Assembly (NCBI GenBank): GCA_000934455.1 | Contig: KN890751.1 | Location: 25,346 to 89,345 of the forward strand | DNA length: 64,000 nt | Reading direction: 5' to 3' | DNA from: Apostichopus parvimensis | Lineage: Eukaryota > Echinodermata > Holothuroidea > Aspidochirotida > Stichopodidae | Shown: piece after piece, positions 62,326 to 64,000 of the stretch | Layout of the letters: the number at the start of each line of letters is the position of its first letter | How positions within the stretch are numbered: position 1 is the stretch's first letter | The notes under the pieces: generated by a model | Told to the model about the DNA's origin: nothing | What the model saw: only the letters and a program-made list of their open reading frames with translations | Databases searched by the model: none | Translations under genes and position numbers: made by a program

Positions 62326-64000
62326 GTGAGTCCTTTGGACTTCTTAAATTTTCTCTACGTGATGAGTGTGATAATGCGGTCCGTTATGGCCGAAAACTAA
62401 CCTGTACCGATCCTATCGGCACAGATCCGCCTCCCTCTCCTCCTTCCAGTAGTTACAGGTCACCCTCAGTAATACTATCACAATTTATAAAGTATTAATC
62501 TGTTCTCCAAAATTTTGTTTCATTCTGCGAAGAATGAGCTACTAGCTATATTATCCAAAACTTATATATCACATGACAACCCCCCCCCCCCCTCCTCCAA
62601 CGTTTATGACGCTGCTACTTTTGTCCATGAATTCAAAGCTCGTTGAAAGTTAGTGAGTTGATTGATCTATCGATTGATTTATTGATTGGTTTGTAATTTG
62701 GTTGATTCATGTATTGAAGTAACAGAATATTTTAAGAAATCTAAAGACCGTAACTTTTACAAAAGAAGAAAGAAAAAGAAGTCAAATTCTAACAATAAAA
62801 CTTATAATGGTAGAGAATCGAATCCAATGCTGTTTGTCAGAAGAACCCAGAAATTAGAATAGCATCACACCTGATGACATACAAAAAGACAAAAACTTTG
62901 ATCTTATATATACAGGGTTAAATGTTTTTTTCACATTAGTGAGTCGCCTTATTACACCACACAGTAGCCCTGTACTTTGAGTATCACTGTAGTCAGCGAT
63001 CAGCTGTGAAGGTTATAAAGACGTGGTGACGTACAACTCATCATGTATTAACCATCCTCCTCGTAATCATCATCAGCATCATCCGTCTCTGATCTTCCTC
63101 TAGCAATTAACTGGCTCTGTTGATATGGTAACTAAGCTAAAACCATGTTTTATGTTGTTTGTCAAAATTGATCATCATGTACGACTGCCCGTACCCCCCC
63201 ATGCAACGTCTCCAAGCAACATAGCACGGTTCGGCAAGGACGGGCATCGAATTTCCACTGACCTTTATCGTGCCGACTGTGACCCGTATTGACGTCACAC
63301 GGACATACCAGACATAATTCGTAGCGGTGCCATCTGGTTTAAGACACACACACACACACACGGCAGTCAGCAGCTCATCTTGAGTGAGGGGAATCACAGA
63401 TGATGAGAAAACCTTAAAGAAGAGCGTCTCTCCGCTGCTGCTTCCTCCCGGAGGAATACTACGTCATTCACGTTGTGGTTTTAGTAAAGGGAAACCGAGG
63501 GCCCGTCGAACGTAATTCATTAACGGGGGTGAGAAGATGATATCATAAGCTTATTTTAAACTAATCAGAGGGCTTGAATGAAATCCAAAGGGAGGATGTG
63601 AATGAAGTGATCGGCCAAAGTGTTCGTAGCAGAGATAAGGACGCCGTTAATCTCCCCCCGCGATGTTGACAACGTATTGTCTATCGGGTGGTTACTATGG
63701 TAGAGGGGGAAAAAAACGTCCCTGACTGAAGTGGAGCTCGACCAGTGTATTGAATGCTGCTAACCATTTTAACTCAATATGTATGGGATCATGTACTGAT
63801 TTACCATTGGGGGGGGGGGGGGTTGAGCAGTTATATCAAAAGTATTAGTTTGGTTATCATCATTCCTAATATTCTTTTTATGACAACATCATAATTTTCT
63901 GCATTTTGCTTAATGTCTGATACAATATACCATTTCATATATATTTATGTTTGAACTCTGGAAAACCCTTATTTTGCTGGAACTCCTTGGAAATAAAACA
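62326..64000 (+). other. Start of the next intron, no further exon seen
   Basis: It begins GTGAGTCC. It contains a C run (62580-62592), an (AC)n run (63343-63361), a G run (63810-63822) and a CpG-richer patch (63180-63720) without a recognised product. RPEL repeats 2 and 3 and the basic region are not present. Confidence 0.6.

Overview
This window looks like nuclear DNA from an animal, probably a marine invertebrate deuterostome. An echinoderm is my best guess, but no single marker proves it. The reasons are AT-rich sequence with long non-coding stretches, GT-AG splice signals, many microsatellites and G or C homopolymers, tRNA-derived short interspersed repeats, a CR1/L2-type LINE tail, and one large gene with a very long intron. 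Nothing bacterial (operons, ribosome binding sites, CRISPR) is present, and most open frames are chance frames in intron sequence.

The one gene I can name runs on the plus strand and continues past the right edge. A large exon (coding 18688-19834) encodes a 382-codon amino-terminal region rich in Gln and Asn, with a His-Gln repeat and a charged end. A 42.4 kb intron follows. A 69-base exon (62257-62325) then encodes an RPEL actin-binding repeat (RRPRNELVDQGIIP) that closely resembles the first RPEL repeat of the myocardin-related transcription factors (MRTF). The two exons join in phase without a stop. I therefore read this as the 5' part of an MRTF-like, G-actin-regulated coactivator of SRF. 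The remaining RPEL repeats, basic region, SAP domain and activation domain would lie outside the window.

Layout. Positions 1-18400 are upstream or 5' UTR intron sequence. They hold two possible small exons (174-266, 3707-3735), a tRNA-like sequence, a CAT/CAC low-complexity block, a near-perfect 109-base inverted repeat (7844-7952), an 11-copy, about 115-base tandem array (12593-13826) and several dispersed repeats. At 18417-18687 there is a probable 5' UTR with a short intron and an upstream ORF. Positions 19835-62256 are the long intron. It contains three candidate alternative first exons that end in an AG/GTAAG-type donor. The one at 43381-43468 encodes a Lys-rich start, ends in the phase the RPEL exon needs, and lies about 0.8-1 kb downstream of a cluster of inverted CCAAT boxes. 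The intron also holds a duplicated tRNA-derived SINE (29150-29531), a triplicated repeat (37171-37600), a CR1/L2-like LINE tail (48921-49228), an unexplained CpG-rich open frame (54766-55047) and two assembly gaps. Positions 62326-64000 are the start of the next intron.

If the alternative first exons are real, one locus would make MRTF proteins with very different amino termini (long Gln/Asn-rich, Lys-rich, or short) in front of the same actin-sensing repeats. That is the most interesting hypothesis here, and transcript data could test it directly.
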